A DNA stretch of 64,000 bases from Slackia heliotrinireducens DSM 20476. Lineage in GTDB: Bacteria; Actinomycetota; Coriobacteriia; Coriobacteriales; Eggerthellaceae. Made by a program: the position numbers and the translations under genes. Shown piece by piece: positions 63,146-64,000 of this stretch; position 1 is the first letter of the stretch; each line of letters begins with the position of its first letter. The stretch covers positions 1,984,001 to 2,048,000 of the forward strand of contig NC_013165.1 in the NCBI RefSeq assembly GCF_000023885.1. The letters are read 5' to 3'. The notes beneath the pieces were generated by a model. It had not been told where the DNA came from and did not search any database. It saw only the letters and a program-made list of their open reading frames with translations.

Positions 63146-63604
63146 ATGGAGAAGATGTACACCATCGGCGATGCGGCGGCTGAGCTGGGGATGCCGGCGT
63201 CGACCATTCGCTTCTACGAGAAGAACGGGCTCATCCCCAACCAGCGCCGCTCAAGCGACGGCCGTCGTCTGTTCGACGAGGACGACCTGGAATGGATGCG
63301 CTTTGTGGAGCGTTTGAAGGTCTCGGGCATGCCCATCAAGGAGATTCGCGAGTACATTCGGCTGTACATCGAAGGCGATTCCACCATCGAGGAGCGCCGC
63401 CGCATCGTCTACGAGCGTCAGGCCGCCATCGACGCGCAGATCGAGGAGCTGAAGCTGGCGCGCGATTTCATCCACTACAAGTGCTGGTTCTACGACGTGG
63501 CACGTGAGTCGGGCACCTGTGACACGCCGCGCAACATGCCCTTCGACGAGCTGCCCGACGATATCAAACGCATCAAATCGAAGTGTCGGATCAACAGGTA
63601 CTAA
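63146..63604 (+). CDS. MerR-family transcriptional regulator
   Basis: A 152-residue regulator with the winged-helix MerR domain (MYTIGDAAAELGMPASTIRFYEKNGLIPNQRRSSDGRRLF, residues 3-42) and a dimerisation coiled coil (residues about 80-118). The C-terminus contains Cys in HYKCWFYDVARESGTCD, which may be redox- or electrophile-sensitive, as in AdhR/NmlR-like proteins. It likely acts at the 19-base-spacer promoter in front of the aldo-keto reductase. Confidence 0.92.
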   Translation: MEKMYTIGDAAAELGMPASTIRFYEKNGLIPNQRRSSDGRRLFDEDDLEWMRFVERLKVSGMPIKEIREYIRLYIEGDSTIEERRRIVYERQAAIDAQIEELKLARDFIHYKCWFYDVARESGTCDTPRNMPFDELPDDIKRIKSKCRINRY

Positions 63605-63610
63605 CGCTAC

Positions 63611-63635
63611 GCCGCCCGAAACAACGTCGGGCGGC
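63611..63635 (+). terminator. Hairpin between merR and the flavodoxin gene
   Basis: GCCGCCCGA and TCGGGCGGC form a perfect nine-pair stem with a seven-base loop, seven bases after merR. No T-run follows, so it may only reduce read-through to the flavodoxin gene. Confidence 0.5.
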
Positions 63636-63660
63636 GCACGATTGAACAGGAGAATCGAAC

Positions 63661-64000
63661 ATGAGCAAAACACTGGTTGCATACTTCAGCGCAAGCGGAA
63701 CCACCGGACGCGTGGCAAAGGACCTGGCAGACGCCGCAGGCGCCGACCTGTTCGAGATTGCGCCCGAGCAGCCCTACACACGCGCCGACCTGAACTGGCA
63801 GGACAAGTCGAGCCGCACGACCTTCGAGATGAACGACGAATCGTGCCGCCCGGCCATTGCGAAAACGGTTGCGAACATGGCCGATTACGACACGGTGTTC
63901 GTGGGCTTCCCCGTATGGTGGTACGTCGAGCCGCGCATCATCGACACGTTCCTGGAGGCGTACGATTTCGCCGGCAAGACGGTTGTGCCCTTCGCCACCA
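63661..64000 (+). CDS. Flavodoxin, incomplete at the window end
   Basis: The first 113 residues are inside the window; no stop codon is reached. [31 protein letters not shown] gives the FMN phosphate loop (SASGTT), and [21 protein letters not shown] is the second FMN-binding segment of the flavodoxin_4 group common in gut anaerobes. The ATG follows CAGGAGAATCGAAC. It probably belongs to the MerR-controlled redox cluster. Confidence 0.92.
   Translation, partial: MSKTLVAYFSASGTTGRVAKDLADAAGADLFEIAPEQPYTRADLNWQDKSSRTTFEMNDESCRPAIAKTVANMADYDTVFVGFPVWWYVEPRIIDTFLEAYDFAGKTVVPFAT

Overview
The window is 64 kb of GC-rich, gene-dense DNA from a strict anaerobe, probably an actinobacterium of the class Coriobacteriia (an Eggerthellaceae relative). 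This is an inference from content: many ferredoxin-like proteins, a 2-oxoacid:ferredoxin oxidoreductase, an Hdr-Flx electron-bifurcating complex, a Tat-exported molybdopterin oxidoreductase with a LuxR regulator, and no respiratory oxidases. No rRNA, tRNA, CRISPR array or intact transposase was seen.

Layout. 0.2-6.3 kb: XRE-cupin regulator, acyl-CoA synthetase, ParA-like ATPase and korDABC, ending in a clear terminator. 6.3-8.9 kb: small unknown genes, the minus-strand ones AT-rich. 8.9-15 kb: a type I restriction-modification operon (RHH protein, hsdR, hsdM, hsdS) with a compositionally foreign hsdS end, then a nested palindromic element. 15.3-21 kb: permuted GH3 beta-glucosidase, TetR, FeoAB. 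21-31 kb: AraC regulator, seven-gene hdrCBA-flxDCBA operon, lactate permease. 31-35 kb: MGMT-family protein, GNAT, xanthine phosphoribosyltransferase, MurT, a perfect 32-bp inverted repeat, a LysR relic. 35-37 kb: glycine-riboswitch-controlled AGCS transporter. 37-43 kb: DMSO-reductase-family operon with a ferric-reductase-like anchor, divergent from a LuxR gene. 43-47.6 kb: an EamA transporter fused to an ECF-like domain, an LCM-type methyltransferase, then a lipoprotein with VYGPP repeats beside a radical SAM/SPASM enzyme, the best candidate for an undescribed modification system. 47.6-50.2 kb: degV-marR operon with paired operators and a broken ubiB. 50.4-54.1 kb: phosphate transporter Pit with a possible Pho box, and a PhoB/PhoR-like pair. 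54-64 kb: TRIC channel, MATE pump, LysR and hydrolase, cyclophilin-like proteins with an FMN reductase, and a MerR-controlled aldo-keto reductase/quinone reductase/flavodoxin cluster cut by the window end.

Together the genes describe a ferredoxin-centred energy metabolism. KorDABC would make reduced ferredoxin while converting 2-oxoacids to acyl-CoA. Hdr-Flx would share electrons between NAD(H), ferredoxin and a disulfide/thiol couple, possibly during lactate use given the adjacent permease. The molybdoenzyme provides a terminal reductase. Cis-regulation is unusually readable: a glycine riboswitch, a MerR-type 19-bp-spacer promoter, a MarR-like double operator, LysR dyads and a Pho-box-like repeat.
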